Shown: one piece after another, positions 1-8,135 of the stretch
How the letters are laid out: each line of letters opens with the position of its first letter
How positions within the stretch are numbered: position 1 is the stretch's first letter
Origin: Devosia elaeis
Lineage (GTDB): Bacteria; Pseudomonadota; Alphaproteobacteria; Rhizobiales; Devosiaceae
Assembly (NCBI RefSeq): GCF_001650025.1
Contig: NZ_LVVY01000080.1
Span: 1 to 46,699 of the forward strand
Direction: 5' to 3'
Length of the DNA: 46,699 nt
The notes under the pieces: model-generated
The model's input: the letters and a program-made list of their open reading frames with translations, nothing else
Databases searched by the model: none
Told to the model about the DNA's origin: nothing
Position numbers and translations under genes: made by a program

Positions 1-333
1 TCTACCAAAATCTGGAGGAGATCCAGGGGCTCAGGTCACCGCCGTAGTGGTCACGCACGTCCGCCGCCAGCAGATTGTCTTGGGGGGATCAGAATGAGCC
101 CGACCTTCGTTCCCACCCTGACCGAGCTCGATATCGAGTTGAGCCGCACGGTGGCAGCGTTTGACGCTGCCGCCAGTGTACCAAGCCCAGCCTGGCGACG
201 GTAGTTGCAAGGATGAGGGCGCCCGCGCCATGCTGGAAGCATTCGAGGTCCTTACCTAGATTATCGACCTGCCCGCGGCGTCGATGCCTTGCCAGCCGAT
301 AGGCGCCAATCCGTTGGCGCAGCCGCAGTTTGG
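1..333. other. Left edge of window, no supportable gene
   Basis: No recognisable gene. A 36-codon ORF starts at ATG 94 behind a purine-rich GGGGGG stretch and stops at 202-204, but its product resembles nothing I know. All longer frames here look like chance. The stretch could be decayed DNA or the end of a feature lying outside the window. Confidence 0.4.
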
Positions 334-999
334 TCAGATCAAGTCGCCTAAAATCTCGCGAAAACCACTCGTTAAGTCATCAACTACAGCAAGCGTTGCG
401 ACATCAACGAACGCCTCGCGGCCGTATGTGCCAGTGCACACAGCTATGAAGGGGATATCGGCGGCCGCTGCGGCGATGCCGTCAAATGGCGTGTCACCGA
501 CTATTATCATTGGCGAATTCGGAAGCGCTGAACGAGCAGCAAGAGCTAAGTCGGGTCGGACCCTGCTACGCGCGCCAAAAAAGCTTACATCCCAGTCTAT
601 CAGATCCAGATCGAGGCCAGCCCCGCCCAGCTTATGACGGCTCCTCATCTCGGAGTTGCCGGTCAGGAGTCCATTGCGAAATCCGGATTCACGGCAGGTG
701 GCGAGTGTTTCCTGGACATGCGGGAGCACGGACAGTTTTTCGGTATCCAGAAAGACTGCAGAGAGACGATCGAGCTGGGTAGAAACGTCAGGCGCGAGCT
801 CGGAACTTAAATCCGCTGCGATGAGTAGCTCATGGATGACCTGCCAGTCCGTCTTTCCATGTGTATTGATGACGGGCAGCGGAGCTGTCGGCCGTACGGC
901 ACTCAGCGAATTATGATAGTGCTCAAGTCCACCGTTTCCGGCGGCGAGGAGCGTCCCGTCAATGTCCCAGAGCAGGATAGTTTCGCGGGTCTTATGCAT
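334..999 (-). CDS. HAD-superfamily phosphatase (phosphoglycolate phosphatase-like)
   Basis: A 221-aa haloacid-dehalogenase-fold hydrolase that probably removes phosphate from a small organic phosphate in the cytoplasm. Motif I is DIDGTLL near the N-terminus, motif II is the TGN region, and motif IV is GDTPFDG near residue 175; an insertion after motif I forms the cap domain. The start chosen is the ATG at 999, preceded by GGAG eight bases upstream, rather than an ATG eight codons earlier. The gene overlaps the end of the inositol-monophosphatase-family gene by 8 bp, so it is the last gene of the ROK/ABC operon. The substrate cannot be read from the sequence. The operon suggests that the phosphatase acts on what the transporter brings in, or on a product of it. 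Confidence 0.85.
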   Translation of the reverse strand: MHKTRETILLWDIDGTLLAAGNGGLEHYHNSLSAVRPTAPLPVINTHGKTDWQVIHELLIAADLSSELAPDVSTQLDRLSAVFLDTEKLSVLPHVQETLATCRESGFRNGLLTGNSEMRSRHKLGGAGLDLDLIDWDVSFFGARSRVRPDLALAARSALPNSPMIIVGDTPFDGIAAAAADIPFIAVCTGTYGREAFVDVATLAVVDDLTSGFREILGDLI

Positions 1000-1837
1000 T
1001 GATGACGCTCCGGTCGGGTACATTGTCTATTAGTTCGGCAAGCACGGAGCCGACCAGATCGAAGCCTTTGCCGTGAGCGACATAGCAGGCGAATTTCGAA
1101 ACATCCGCCTCAGGGAGGCCGGATGTGTTGCGTGCGACGACCGTTCCGCCGCTGGCGAGGACCAGGGCAGTCCCCGCCGCGTGGTCCCAGGGATATGTCG
1201 ATAGCTCACAGCAGACATCAGCGCGTCCGGCCGCGACGTAGGCCAAGGCGATTGCAGCCGAGCCAAACCGGCGAACCGCTCGGAAGTCGGCGAGCACACG
1301 GCGGTAGGCAGCCAACTCCTGATCAGATACCGCGCCCTCATGAGGAAAGTTGGTCAGGCAGATAGCGTTGGAAGCATCGATCTCCGCGTACTCGGCGCAG
1401 GGCTGCCCATTTACGAAAAAGCCATGGGGCGATCCGACAAACGCTTCATCGCGTTCTGGATCATAGACAACGCCCCCGACCAGGGCGCCACGCCAGGCAA
1501 TGCCGATAGATACGCAATAGATTGGCATGCCACCGGCAAAGTTGCTCGTGCCATCAATCGGGTCGATGAACCACACGGTGTCACCCTCGCCACCGGCACC
1601 AAACTCTTCTCCCCAAATGCAGGAATCCGGCGCTGCCTGTAAAATGATGTCGCGAATGAGTATCTCGGCGTGGCGGTCATGGATCGTTACGACATCGCTC
1701 TTGCGTGTCTTGCGATCCACCACCATCTGGCCGCGGAAATGCTCGTGCAGATACTTACCGGCTGTTCGGGCAGCGCGCTCTGCCAATGCCAGCAGGTCTG
1801 CGGCGTTGGGGCATTCGTTCGTCAAAGCTATTGTCAT
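992..1837 (-). CDS. Inositol monophosphatase family phosphatase
   Basis: A 281-aa member of the Li+-sensitive, Mg2+-dependent phosphatase family that includes inositol monophosphatases and HisN-type histidinol phosphatases. The metal-binding motifs are complete: WGEE around residue 75, DPIDGTSNF around residue 92, and WDHAAG near residue 219. It would hydrolyse a phosphate monoester in the cytosol. The start overlaps the stop of the ABC ATPase gene in an ATGA arrangement (1834-1837), which indicates translational coupling with the transporter. Inositol phosphate, histidinol phosphate or a sugar phosphate are all possible substrates; the coupling to a transporter argues for a catabolic rather than a histidine-biosynthetic role. 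Confidence 0.9.
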   Translation of the reverse strand: MTIALTNECPNAADLLALAERAARTAGKYLHEHFRGQMVVDRKTRKSDVVTIHDRHAEILIRDIILQAAPDSCIWGEEFGAGGEGDTVWFIDPIDGTSNFAGGMPIYCVSIGIAWRGALVGGVVYDPERDEAFVGSPHGFFVNGQPCAEYAEIDASNAICLTNFPHEGAVSDQELAAYRRVLADFRAVRRFGSAAIALAYVAAGRADVCCELSTYPWDHAAGTALVLASGGTVVARNTSGLPEADVSKFACYVAHGKGFDLVGSVLAELIDNVPDRSVINA

Positions 1838-2907
1838 AGGGAGGGGCCGACGGCCTTTCCATTCTGGTCAAATGCGTGAATGCCATCGGCCTTGAGGTTG
1901 AGGCCAACCTCGGCGCCGATATCGGCGGGTGGCGGCTCGGAGGAAAGCGCAAACAGCTGCCGCCCTTCGGCTTGCAGCCCGATGATCCAATCCGCACCGG
2001 TGGGCTGAATTGTATCGATGGTGGCCTTGAGGCCCCCATTTGCGGGCTGGCCCGTTAGTCTTAGCGCCTCTGGCCGTATGCCGACTGTACCGGCGCGATC
2101 GGCAGGCGTTCCAAGGATTTTCGTCATCTCTGACGCCAGACCGGGCGCCTCGCCAGGTGTCAGCATGTTCATGGGCGGGCTGCCGACGAAATTTGCCACG
2201 AAGTGCGATGATGGATGCCGATAGATATCCATAGGTTTTGCCATCTGCTCAATCCGGCCCTTGTTCATGACGGCGATGGAGGTGGCCATCGTCATGGCCT
2301 CAAGCTGATCGTGAGTCACGAAAATCACGGTGCAACCCAATGTCTGGTGCAGGCGCTTCAACTCGGCGCGCATTTCCAGCCGCAGGCTCGCATCAAGATT
2401 TGAAAGCGGTTCGTCCAACAGGAGCAGGTCGGGACTGACCGCCAGCATTCGCGCCAGAGCAACACGCTGTTGTTGGCCTCCTGAGAGCTCACGCGGATAG
2501 CGCTGCCCCAAGCCGTCGAGATGGAACAGTTTTGCCAATTCGGTGAACCGCTTGGCCTGATCCTCACGCGGCATACGCTTCATTGCGAGGCCGAATACGA
2601 CATTTTGCTCGACGGTCATGTGCGGCCATAGGGCGTAGCTCTGGAACATCAGGCCGAGCTTACGTTTTTCCGGACGCAGGTAGGTGCCGGTTTGCGAGGA
2701 GTAGAACACCTCATCGCCAAACCGGATCTCGCCGCTATCGGGTCGCTCCAGCCCGGCAATCATGCGTAAGGTCGTCGTCTTGCCGCAGCCGGATGGGCCG
2801 AGCAGGCAGATGAATTCGCCGGAGGGGAATGTGGTCGTCAGATTGTCGACGGCGAGAGACTTGCCGCCATAGGTCTTGACGACCGAGTTCAAGGTAATAT
2901 TGGGCAT
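1834..2907 (-). CDS. ABC transporter ATP-binding protein (MalK/FbpC/PotA type)
   Basis: A 357-aa ATPase that powers the adjacent permease. Visible motifs are Walker A GPSGCGKTTT (about residues 38-47), a Q-loop in FQSYALWPHM, the signature LSGGQQQR, Walker B LLLLDEPLSNLD and the H-loop THD. The C-terminal 80-100 residues form a TOBE-type domain as in importers of sugars, polyamines and ferric iron. It starts 3 bp after the permease stop and ends overlapping the phosphatase start by 4 bp. The family alone does not give the substrate. Its GC content and codon use are plainer than those of genes right of 8783. Confidence 0.93.
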   Translation of the reverse strand: MPNITLNSVVKTYGGKSLAVDNLTTTFPSGEFICLLGPSGCGKTTTLRMIAGLERPDSGEIRFGDEVFYSSQTGTYLRPEKRKLGLMFQSYALWPHMTVEQNVVFGLAMKRMPREDQAKRFTELAKLFHLDGLGQRYPRELSGGQQQRVALARMLAVSPDLLLLDEPLSNLDASLRLEMRAELKRLHQTLGCTVIFVTHDQLEAMTMATSIAVMNKGRIEQMAKPMDIYRHPSSHFVANFVGSPPMNMLTPGEAPGLASEMTKILGTPADRAGTVGIRPEALRLTGQPANGGLKATIDTIQPTGADWIIGLQAEGRQLFALSSEPPPADIGAEVGLNLKADGIHAFDQNGKAVGPSL

Positions 2908-2910
2908 GCT

Positions 2911-4719
2911 CTAGCCTCCGAGACCGCCAGCGAGACTGCTCTTGGTCACTTTCTGCATCAGCAGGACCAAAAGCATCACGACGACGCCGATGATGAGAAT
3001 TGTTGCATTGGCCAGTTGGGTGTGGCCGTAATCGAGAAAACGCAGGGACTGGGTGGTGAGCAGTTCCGTGCCGGGTGTCACAAGCATGACCACCAAGCTC
3101 AGCTCCTTCATCCCCGAGATGAACGGCAGGATGATTGCTGTCACAAGAGCGGTCTTCTGCAACGGCCCCAGGATGCGTGTGATACGGGCAAAAAATCCTG
3201 CCCCCAGCACCATGCCCGCTTCTTCCGGTTCACGCCCGACCTGCATCATCGCCGAAATGCCGGAGCGTGATGCGTAAGGGAGGTACGTCACCACCATGAC
3301 GAGGATCAAGAGAGTAATCGATCCGTAGAGGGCGGGAACCGGGCCGCGCGGCACTGCAAAAAGCGTAAGAAACGCTGCCGCGAAGGCCATGCCTGGCATG
3401 AGATATGGCAGAAAGGAAACCTGCCTCAGGAACCCGGATAGCCAACTCCCCGGCAAGCGCACCACGGCATAGCCAACGGCAAGACCGAGCACGCCGCAGA
3501 TGACGGCGGCACTGCCGGCGATGGACAGGCTATTGTAAAGCGAAAGCAGGATTTCGGGACTGTTGAACACACCAGGGCGCCCATCCCCACCGGTCCAATA
3601 GCCAAGGCTGAAATTGGACAGGGCAAAAACGCCAGGCTCGCGCATGATGGTGGACAGGAACATGACCAGAAGTGGGCCAAAGGCGGCAATGAGGAAGACA
3701 CCCCAGGCCACTGCCGAAGCAGGGAAACGAGCGAGGAGCGTCAGGCGTGCCGGCTCACGCTTGCCACCTTTGCCACCGACGGTGATGAAGCGCTGCCAGT
3801 TGCGAACCATCCAGATATCGAGCAGCAGCATCGCCACGCCAAAAAGCCCGAGAACGATGGCCAGTACTGCGGCCACACCAGGCGCACCAGACCGCAGGCT
3901 TGAATAGAGCGAGGTGGACAGCAGCGTGTAACCAACCGGTGTGCCCAGCACATAGGGCGTGGCGAAGGTGCCAAGCGTGCGCGCTACTGTGAGGAGCAGA
4001 ACGGACATCGTGGTCGGTATCAGCAAGGGGAGCAGGATGCGCCTCCACACGATGTGAGGGCGCGCGCCAAGCGTAACCGCGGCTTCTTCAAGCTGCGTAT
4101 CGATCTTGTTCAACGCGTTGGAGAACAGCAGGAAGGCAAAGGGAAAATAGCTGAGCGCCAGGCAGATGACGATGGGCAAAGGGCCGTAGGCGAGCCAATC
4201 CGGCGGCGTCAGGCCGAGCGCCTCGAGCATGCCAGGAGACCCACCCGTGCGCCGATTTTTGAACACGGTTATCCAAGCCGTCGCCAAGGCCTGCGAGGGC
4301 AGCATGTAGGGGATGATCAGCAAGAAACCTAGTATGCTTCGGCCCCAGATATTGGTGCTGGTCACCAGCATGGCGAGCACCAGTCCGAACAGCACGGCCA
4401 GAGCCGTGGCGAACAGGGCTACCGTCATTGTGTTACCCAGCGGCGTCCAGAAGATGTCCTGTGCGACTGGGGACGTAAAGACGCGCTGAAAATATGAGAA
4501 CGTCAGGTCGCCAGGGCTGGCGCCCGCGCGCACGGCATCCATGCGCGTCATCTGAACGGCACTACCCAGAACGGCAGCCATAGGCGCCAATACGAGATAG
4601 GCAAGCGCTAGGGCGAGCACCGCTCCGATGACATAGCTGGGTTCGGAGACAAGCTGCGATAGCAGAAGCCTTAGGCGCGCCTGAAGGGGCGGCCGGGTTG
4701 TCCGGTCCGTCGTGGTCAT
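2911..4719 (-). CDS. ABC transporter permease, fused two-domain (FbpB/AfuB type)
   Basis: A 602-aa inner-membrane permease made of two BPD_transp_1 halves in one chain. Each half carries an EAA-type cytoplasmic loop: EEAAVTLGARPHIVWRRILLPLL in the first half and EEAGMVLGAGFFARITRILGPL in the second (each is quoted in full only to mark the loop pair). About twelve hydrophobic segments are visible. This single-chain architecture is typical of ferric iron, hexose-phosphate (AfuB) and 2-aminoethylphosphonate systems. It lies 78 bp after the binding-protein gene, with a strong hairpin between them, and 3 bp before the ATPase gene. The ribosome-binding site is weak. Confidence 0.92.
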   Translation of the reverse strand: MTTTDRTTRPPLQARLRLLLSQLVSEPSYVIGAVLALALAYLVLAPMAAVLGSAVQMTRMDAVRAGASPGDLTFSYFQRVFTSPVAQDIFWTPLGNTMTVALFATALAVLFGLVLAMLVTSTNIWGRSILGFLLIIPYMLPSQALATAWITVFKNRRTGGSPGMLEALGLTPPDWLAYGPLPIVICLALSYFPFAFLLFSNALNKIDTQLEEAAVTLGARPHIVWRRILLPLLIPTTMSVLLLTVARTLGTFATPYVLGTPVGYTLLSTSLYSSLRSGAPGVAAVLAIVLGLFGVAMLLLDIWMVRNWQRFITVGGKGGKREPARLTLLARFPASAVAWGVFLIAAFGPLLVMFLSTIMREPGVFALSNFSLGYWTGGDGRPGVFNSPEILLSLYNSLSIAGSAAVICGVLGLAVGYAVVRLPGSWLSGFLRQVSFLPYLMPGMAFAAAFLTLFAVPRGPVPALYGSITLLILVMVVTYLPYASRSGISAMMQVGREPEEAGMVLGAGFFARITRILGPLQKTALVTAIILPFISGMKELSLVVMLVTPGTELLTTQSLRFLDYGHTQLANATILIIGVVVMLLVLLMQKVTKSSLAGGLGG

Positions 4720-4767
4720 GATGAATTGTCCAGCTGGAAAGCATGCCGACGATGTGCCGGCCGGAAG

Positions 4768-4790
4768 GGGCGGCGCGCTGTGCGCCGCCC
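4768..4790 (-). terminator. Intra-operon hairpin after the binding-protein gene
   Basis: A perfect 9-bp inverted repeat (GGGCGGCGC / GCGCCGCCC, loop of 5) lies between the binding-protein and permease genes, without a U-tract. In ABC operons such hairpins often protect or partly terminate the upstream message so that binding protein is made in excess. That role is inferred here. Confidence 0.55.
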
Positions 4791-4797
4791 GTGAGAC

Positions 4798-5901
4798 TTA
4801 GCGGTTGTTGGTAATCCAGAAGTCGAGCAGATCGCCGCGTCGTTCGGCTACACGCGCATTGTCCGAAACCAGAAGGCTGTCGCCCCATTCAGCAACATTG
4901 GGAAATGGGTTGCCCGCATTGGATGTCAGGTCCGGGTTGGACGAGTAGGCACCCAGATCGGCAGTCCAGGGCGCAGCACCTTCCTCGGTCAGGAGGTAAT
5001 GCGCGAAAAGGCGAGCCGCATTGGGATGCGGAGCATCCGCTACCACTTGCACGTAGCTTGGCTGGTTGATGCCTTGGAATGGTGTCAGTGGGCACATGCC
5101 CAGCGCCAGATTCTTGGACTCGATTTCACGATGGCGACCAAGTGTATAGAGCCCCAGCGGCGGAGCCTCCTGGCCGCGTGCGCCGACGGCGGCGGCAATT
5201 TCCACGTCCTCGTTGTAGAGGATCGGCTTGGACGCGGCCAAACGCTTGATGAATTCGAGACCAGCATTGTCTTCCGTCAGCTCAAGCGGCTTACCATAGA
5301 GTTCTTCATAGGCAGCAGCCAGTCCGTCCGCCCGATCTTCGATGGCCGAAAAGGCCTGAATTTGGGTGGAGCGCAGACGGGGATCAAGCATGTGCAGCTT
5401 GCTGGCCCATTCGGGTTCTGTCAGCTGCCAGACGTTGGAAATCGGGCATTCTTCATAGCGTTCGGTGTTATAACCGAAGATCGATACCTGCCACAGATAG
5501 ACGAGCGGATCGCGGCTGCTTTCCGGAATTGTTTCCGCCAGGTCCTCGGGAACATAATTCTCCACAAAGCCACCGGGCAGCAGCTCAGTCACGAGGCGTG
5601 GCCCGTCATCATAGCCGATGATATCGGCCTGGACATTTCCGGACTCGACTTCCCGCACGACCTTTTCAGTGCTTTCGGCGTCGGTCATCTTGGTGCCCAG
5701 TACCGGAATTCCGTACTTCGCCTCAAAACCCTCACCAGCCTTGGATACCCGGCTGGAGTGCCAGTAGGCGACGACACTGCCCTCGGCCTTGGCCGCGGCG
5801 ATCAAAGCGTCCATTTCGGCCGACTGCGCAAAAACCGCGGTGGAGCTCAGGGCCGCTGCTGTCGCCAAGGCTATACCGGCTACTGCTTGATTGAATCGCA
5901 T
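4798..5901 (-). CDS. ABC transporter solute-binding protein, family 1
   Basis: A 367-aa periplasmic binding protein with a clear signal peptide (AVAGIALATAAALSSTAVFAQS) cleaved near AFA/Q. The mature part has the two-lobed pattern of the family that binds ferric iron, polyamines, sugar phosphates and phosphonates. I chose the ATG at 5901 because GGGAG lies six bases upstream; the in-frame ATG at 5907 is too close to that site. It begins 2 bp after the ROK gene stop and heads the transport part of the operon. It lacks the adjacent Tyr-Tyr pair seen in the ferric-type protein at 11529. Substrate is unknown; two phosphatases in the operon favour a phosphorylated compound. Confidence 0.88.
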   Translation of the reverse strand: MRFNQAVAGIALATAAALSSTAVFAQSAEMDALIAAAKAEGSVVAYWHSSRVSKAGEGFEAKYGIPVLGTKMTDAESTEKVVREVESGNVQADIIGYDDGPRLVTELLPGGFVENYVPEDLAETIPESSRDPLVYLWQVSIFGYNTERYEECPISNVWQLTEPEWASKLHMLDPRLRSTQIQAFSAIEDRADGLAAAYEELYGKPLELTEDNAGLEFIKRLAASKPILYNEDVEIAAAVGARGQEAPPLGLYTLGRHREIESKNLALGMCPLTPFQGINQPSYVQVVADAPHPNAARLFAHYLLTEEGAAPWTADLGAYSSNPDLTSNAGNPFPNVAEWGDSLLVSDNARVAERRGDLLDFWITNNR

Positions 5902-5903
5902 CT

Positions 5904-7151
5904 TCATCTCCCATTATTATCGTTCGTTGAACGGCGTGCGAGCGCCGTCCTTAGTTCCTGCTGATTGCCCAGCAGATAGGCTTTTCGCGTCTGCGAAAGA
6001 TGGTGGTAGGCAATGGCTGCGGCCGCCAGATCGTCGGTATCGCGACCGGCGAAAACTTCGCCAATGAAACGGGCCTTGCAGCTGTGCCCCGGGGCCGCGA
6101 AGACGTCTCGAGCAACCGCCCGAGCGCGCGCGGAATGGTCGAACAACGCGCCGGCCAGCACACAAACCGGAAGGCCCATCCCCCTGCAGATTCCCAGGGC
6201 ATGAGCGGCGAGGCGGCTTGCAGCCTGTTCCAGCAAACGGTGAGCCTGGTCGGATTCGCTGAGATCCAGCTCTTCCAGCATGGCGCCCAGGTCGGCCCGA
6301 GCAGTCCTGATCAGACCAAGCTCTTCGGCCCAGTCGCGAATAGCTCGCACGGATGAGGTTGCGCTGAGACAGTCGTACCCGCCGCAATGGCACAGGCGTT
6401 GCCCGCTCGCCTGCCCGTCAATGTGCCCAAAACCCGAGGGACGGCGCTCACCGCCCAGAAACGGCTGCCCGGATATGGACGACACACCGCCCACGCCATA
6501 GTCAGCGACGACCAAAAAGAAGTCGCTGAGCCTATCCGCGTCAAACCAGTTGACGGCACTCACGAGAGCAATCGTATAGTTCTCGATGGCCGTAGGCAGG
6601 CCCGTGTAGAGCTCCACATCCCGTGCTAATGGCTTGTGGTGCCAAGCCTTGAACGTCGAAGGCTCGGTGATTTTGGCCAGCGCGTAGTCTGCCGATCCAA
6701 AAAAGGAAATGCCCACGCTGGATAGAACTGCAAAGCGCTGCGCGGCAAGCTCAGCGAGATTGAGAACGCAGTCCCCCATGGTAGCCACGGCGTCGACGTA
6801 AGCCGTTTCCTGCGTAATATTGAGATCAACACTTTTAACGGCGGCACCGCTTGCATCCAACAGACTAGCAACGGTTCTGTCCGCGCGCACAGATAGTGCA
6901 ATGCTGCAGATGCCATCCTCATTCAGCTCTACCGTCTCGGCGGGGCGCCCTTTGCCATTCGCCGCGCCGAGATTGGTCATGATGATCTGGGCATCGGACA
7001 ACTCCGACGCCGAACGCGTGACTGTTGGGCCGCTGACACCCAAGGCAGCCTGCAAAACCAGGCGTGTCTGCCCGCCGTGCTTGATCAGCTTGGAAAGTAT
7101 GGCCGGAGATGCCGGAGACAGGTCTAGGAGGGCCACGATCCTCAACTTCAT
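5904..7151 (-). CDS. ROK-family transcriptional repressor
   Basis: A 415-aa protein with an N-terminal winged-helix DNA-binding part (about residues 10-70) and a C-terminal ROK (repressor, ORF, kinase) domain. The zinc site is visible as GFGHI followed by CHCGGYDC about 15 residues later, close to the family CxCGxxGC pattern. The acidic residue expected in the kinase motif (N-D-A-N) is replaced in IENYTIA, so it should be a sugar-sensing regulator rather than a kinase. It is the first gene of the operon and probably controls it by autorepression; two palindromes sit at its promoter. No Shine-Dalgarno precedes ATG 7151 and the predicted leader is very short, so a GTG at 7136 remains possible. 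Confidence 0.87.
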   Translation of the reverse strand: MKLRIVALLDLSPASPAILSKLIKHGGQTRLVLQAALGVSGPTVTRSASELSDAQIIMTNLGAANGKGRPAETVELNEDGICSIALSVRADRTVASLLDASGAAVKSVDLNITQETAYVDAVATMGDCVLNLAELAAQRFAVLSSVGISFFGSADYALAKITEPSTFKAWHHKPLARDVELYTGLPTAIENYTIALVSAVNWFDADRLSDFFLVVADYGVGGVSSISGQPFLGGERRPSGFGHIDGQASGQRLCHCGGYDCLSATSSVRAIRDWAEELGLIRTARADLGAMLEELDLSESDQAHRLLEQAASRLAAHALGICRGMGLPVCVLAGALFDHSARARAVARDVFAAPGHSCKARFIGEVFAGRDTDDLAAAAIAYHHLSQTRKAYLLGNQQELRTALARRSTNDNNGR

Positions 7152-7177
7152 TTAATTTCAGTCTGCATGAAAATAAA
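7151..7177 (-). promoter_or_regulatory. Candidate ROK operator overlapping start codon
   Basis: TTTAATTTC and GAAAATAAA form a near-perfect inverted repeat (one mismatch) around a 9-bp spacer. AT-rich half-sites like this are typical of NagC/Mlc-type ROK repressors. It overlaps the -10 element and the start codon of the ROK gene. The assignment to this ROK protein is inferred. Confidence 0.45.
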
Positions 7178-7202
7178 TGCATAGCAGCTATGCGCGTGTC
7201 AA
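7174..7202 (-). promoter_or_regulatory. Promoter of the ROK/ABC/phosphatase operon
   Basis: On the minus strand a consensus -35 TTGACA (7202-7197) is followed after 17 bp by CATTTA (7179-7174). The predicted start is roughly 15 nt upstream of the ROK ATG, giving a very short leader. A second TTGACAC lies a few bases upstream of the first. Confidence 0.6.
7179..7193. promoter_or_regulatory. Perfect 15-bp palindrome inside the promoter spacer
   Basis: GCATAGC-A-GCTATGC is a perfect inverted repeat between the -35 and -10 elements. This is a classic position for a repressor operator. Which protein binds it is unknown. Confidence 0.55.
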
Positions 7203-7358
7203 GCGCCGTGTCAATTGCATTGGGTCCGAACATCGGTCCCGCGTTGTCTGTCATCAGCAGAAAAGCTCGTGTGCCTTGCCAAATCGTGTGAATAATGGGT
7301 TGTGCGCTCGATAGACCCGGGCGTGCGCACCGGCCGTTCAGCCGGCGGAGCAAGCCCC

Positions 7359-7553
7359 ATGAAGCCGGTGGCATACTCTGTATCTCAGGTTCTCGAAATG
7401 ATCGGAATCAGCCGGTCGAAATTCTATCAGCTCGTCAATGGCCGCCAGATCAAGGTGCGCAAGATTGGCAATCGCACCATCATTCTCGTTGGTGACCTCG
7501 ATGAATTCCTTCAGCGCTTGCCTGTCCTGGGCGATATGGAGAAGGATCAATGA
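7359..7553 (+). CDS. Excisionase-type helix-turn-helix protein (copy 1)
   Basis: A 64-aa DNA-binding protein of the MerR-like/excisionase (HTH_17, AlpA-like) kind. The helix-turn-helix covers SVSQVLEMIGISRSKFYQLV, followed by the wing KVRKIGNRTIIL and a short helix DLDEFLQRL. The ATG at 7359 has GGAG eight bases upstream; the longer frame starting at 7302 has no such site. It overlaps the next gene by 4 bp (ATGA, 7550-7553). It is clearly paralogous to the protein at 7947. Such proteins act as recombination directionality factors or as small regulators in integrative elements. The position beside a tRNA gene fits an element remnant. Confidence 0.75.
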   Translation: MKPVAYSVSQVLEMIGISRSKFYQLVNGRQIKVRKIGNRTIILVGDLDEFLQRLPVLGDMEKDQ

Positions 7554-7885
7554 TCGAACATCACACCTCCCGCCGCGCTCGGGCCTTGAAAAGGGATCGC
7601 GACCGCTCGCAGAATCTACGCAATCGTAAAAAGGAAAAGAAGGCACCGTCTACGCACGCTTTGAATCGGGCCATCGCTCACACCTTCATGTTGGAGCTCA
7701 AGGCTCAGCGAGCGCTTGGGACCAAGGTGGCGGATGCCAACATTTCGGCGCAGAAGGTTCTCAGCGGCGCCTTGGCCTATCTCACCGAAGGCATGCACGG
7801 GGCCAACTCGTACGCCACCCAGCAAGTCCGCAATGCGCTGGTACAGCGAGTAGCGCGGGATGCACCCAAGCCCGATGATGACTGA
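7550..7885 (+). CDS. Hypothetical protein, basic N-terminus
   Basis: A 111-aa protein I do not recognise. Residues 8-32 are very rich in Arg and Lys (SRRARALKRDRDRSQNLRNR region), which suggests nucleic-acid contact; the rest looks alpha-helical and soluble, ending in an acidic tail (KPDDD). It overlaps the excisionase-like gene by 4 bp and so is probably cotranslated with it. No domain assignment is possible by eye. Confidence 0.6.
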   Translation: MIEHHTSRRARALKRDRDRSQNLRNRKKEKKAPSTHALNRAIAHTFMLELKAQRALGTKVADANISAQKVLSGALAYLTEGMHGANSYATQQVRNALVQRVARDAPKPDDD

Positions 7886-7946
7886 CCAGAACGTCATCGC
7901 TTGGTCATCGATCAACGCCACAGCTATTGGCGGACTGGAGGTAGCG

Positions 7947-8135
7947 ATGATTCCAATTGCCTATGGCGTGAGCGATACCTGTCGGCTGCTAGGTATCGGC
8001 CGCACGACTTTTTACCGGTTGGCCAAAGAGGGGACGATCAAGACCCGCAAGCTTGGGGCGCGCACCGTCGTCTTGGCTAAGGACCTGGAGATGATGCTCA
8101 GCAGCCTTCCGCCCGGTCCAGGCGGCGCGCAATAA
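7947..8135 (+). CDS. Excisionase-type helix-turn-helix protein (copy 2)
   Basis: A 62-aa paralogue of the protein at 7359. Shared positions include the I/VAYxVS opening, LxGIxRxxFYxL in the helix-turn-helix, and the wing KxRKxGxRTxxL followed by DLE. The ATG at 7947 is preceded by GGAGG at 5-bp spacing, better than the upstream in-frame ATGs at 7860-7878, which overlap the preceding gene. Probably a DNA-binding regulator or recombination directionality factor. Two diverged copies so close together suggest duplication within an element. Confidence 0.72.
   Translation: MIPIAYGVSDTCRLLGIGRTTFYRLAKEGTIKTRKLGARTVVLAKDLEMMLSSLPPGPGGAQ

Noticed and set aside
4798..5901. Ferric iron as ligand of the first ABC system
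   Set aside because: Architecture would allow it, but no adjacent tyrosine pair is seen and two phosphatases share the operon; ligand left open.
7359..7885. Toxin-antitoxin pair
   Set aside because: The 4-bp overlap and sizes suggested it, but the first protein is an excisionase-type HTH with a close paralogue nearby, and the 111-aa protein shows no toxin motif.
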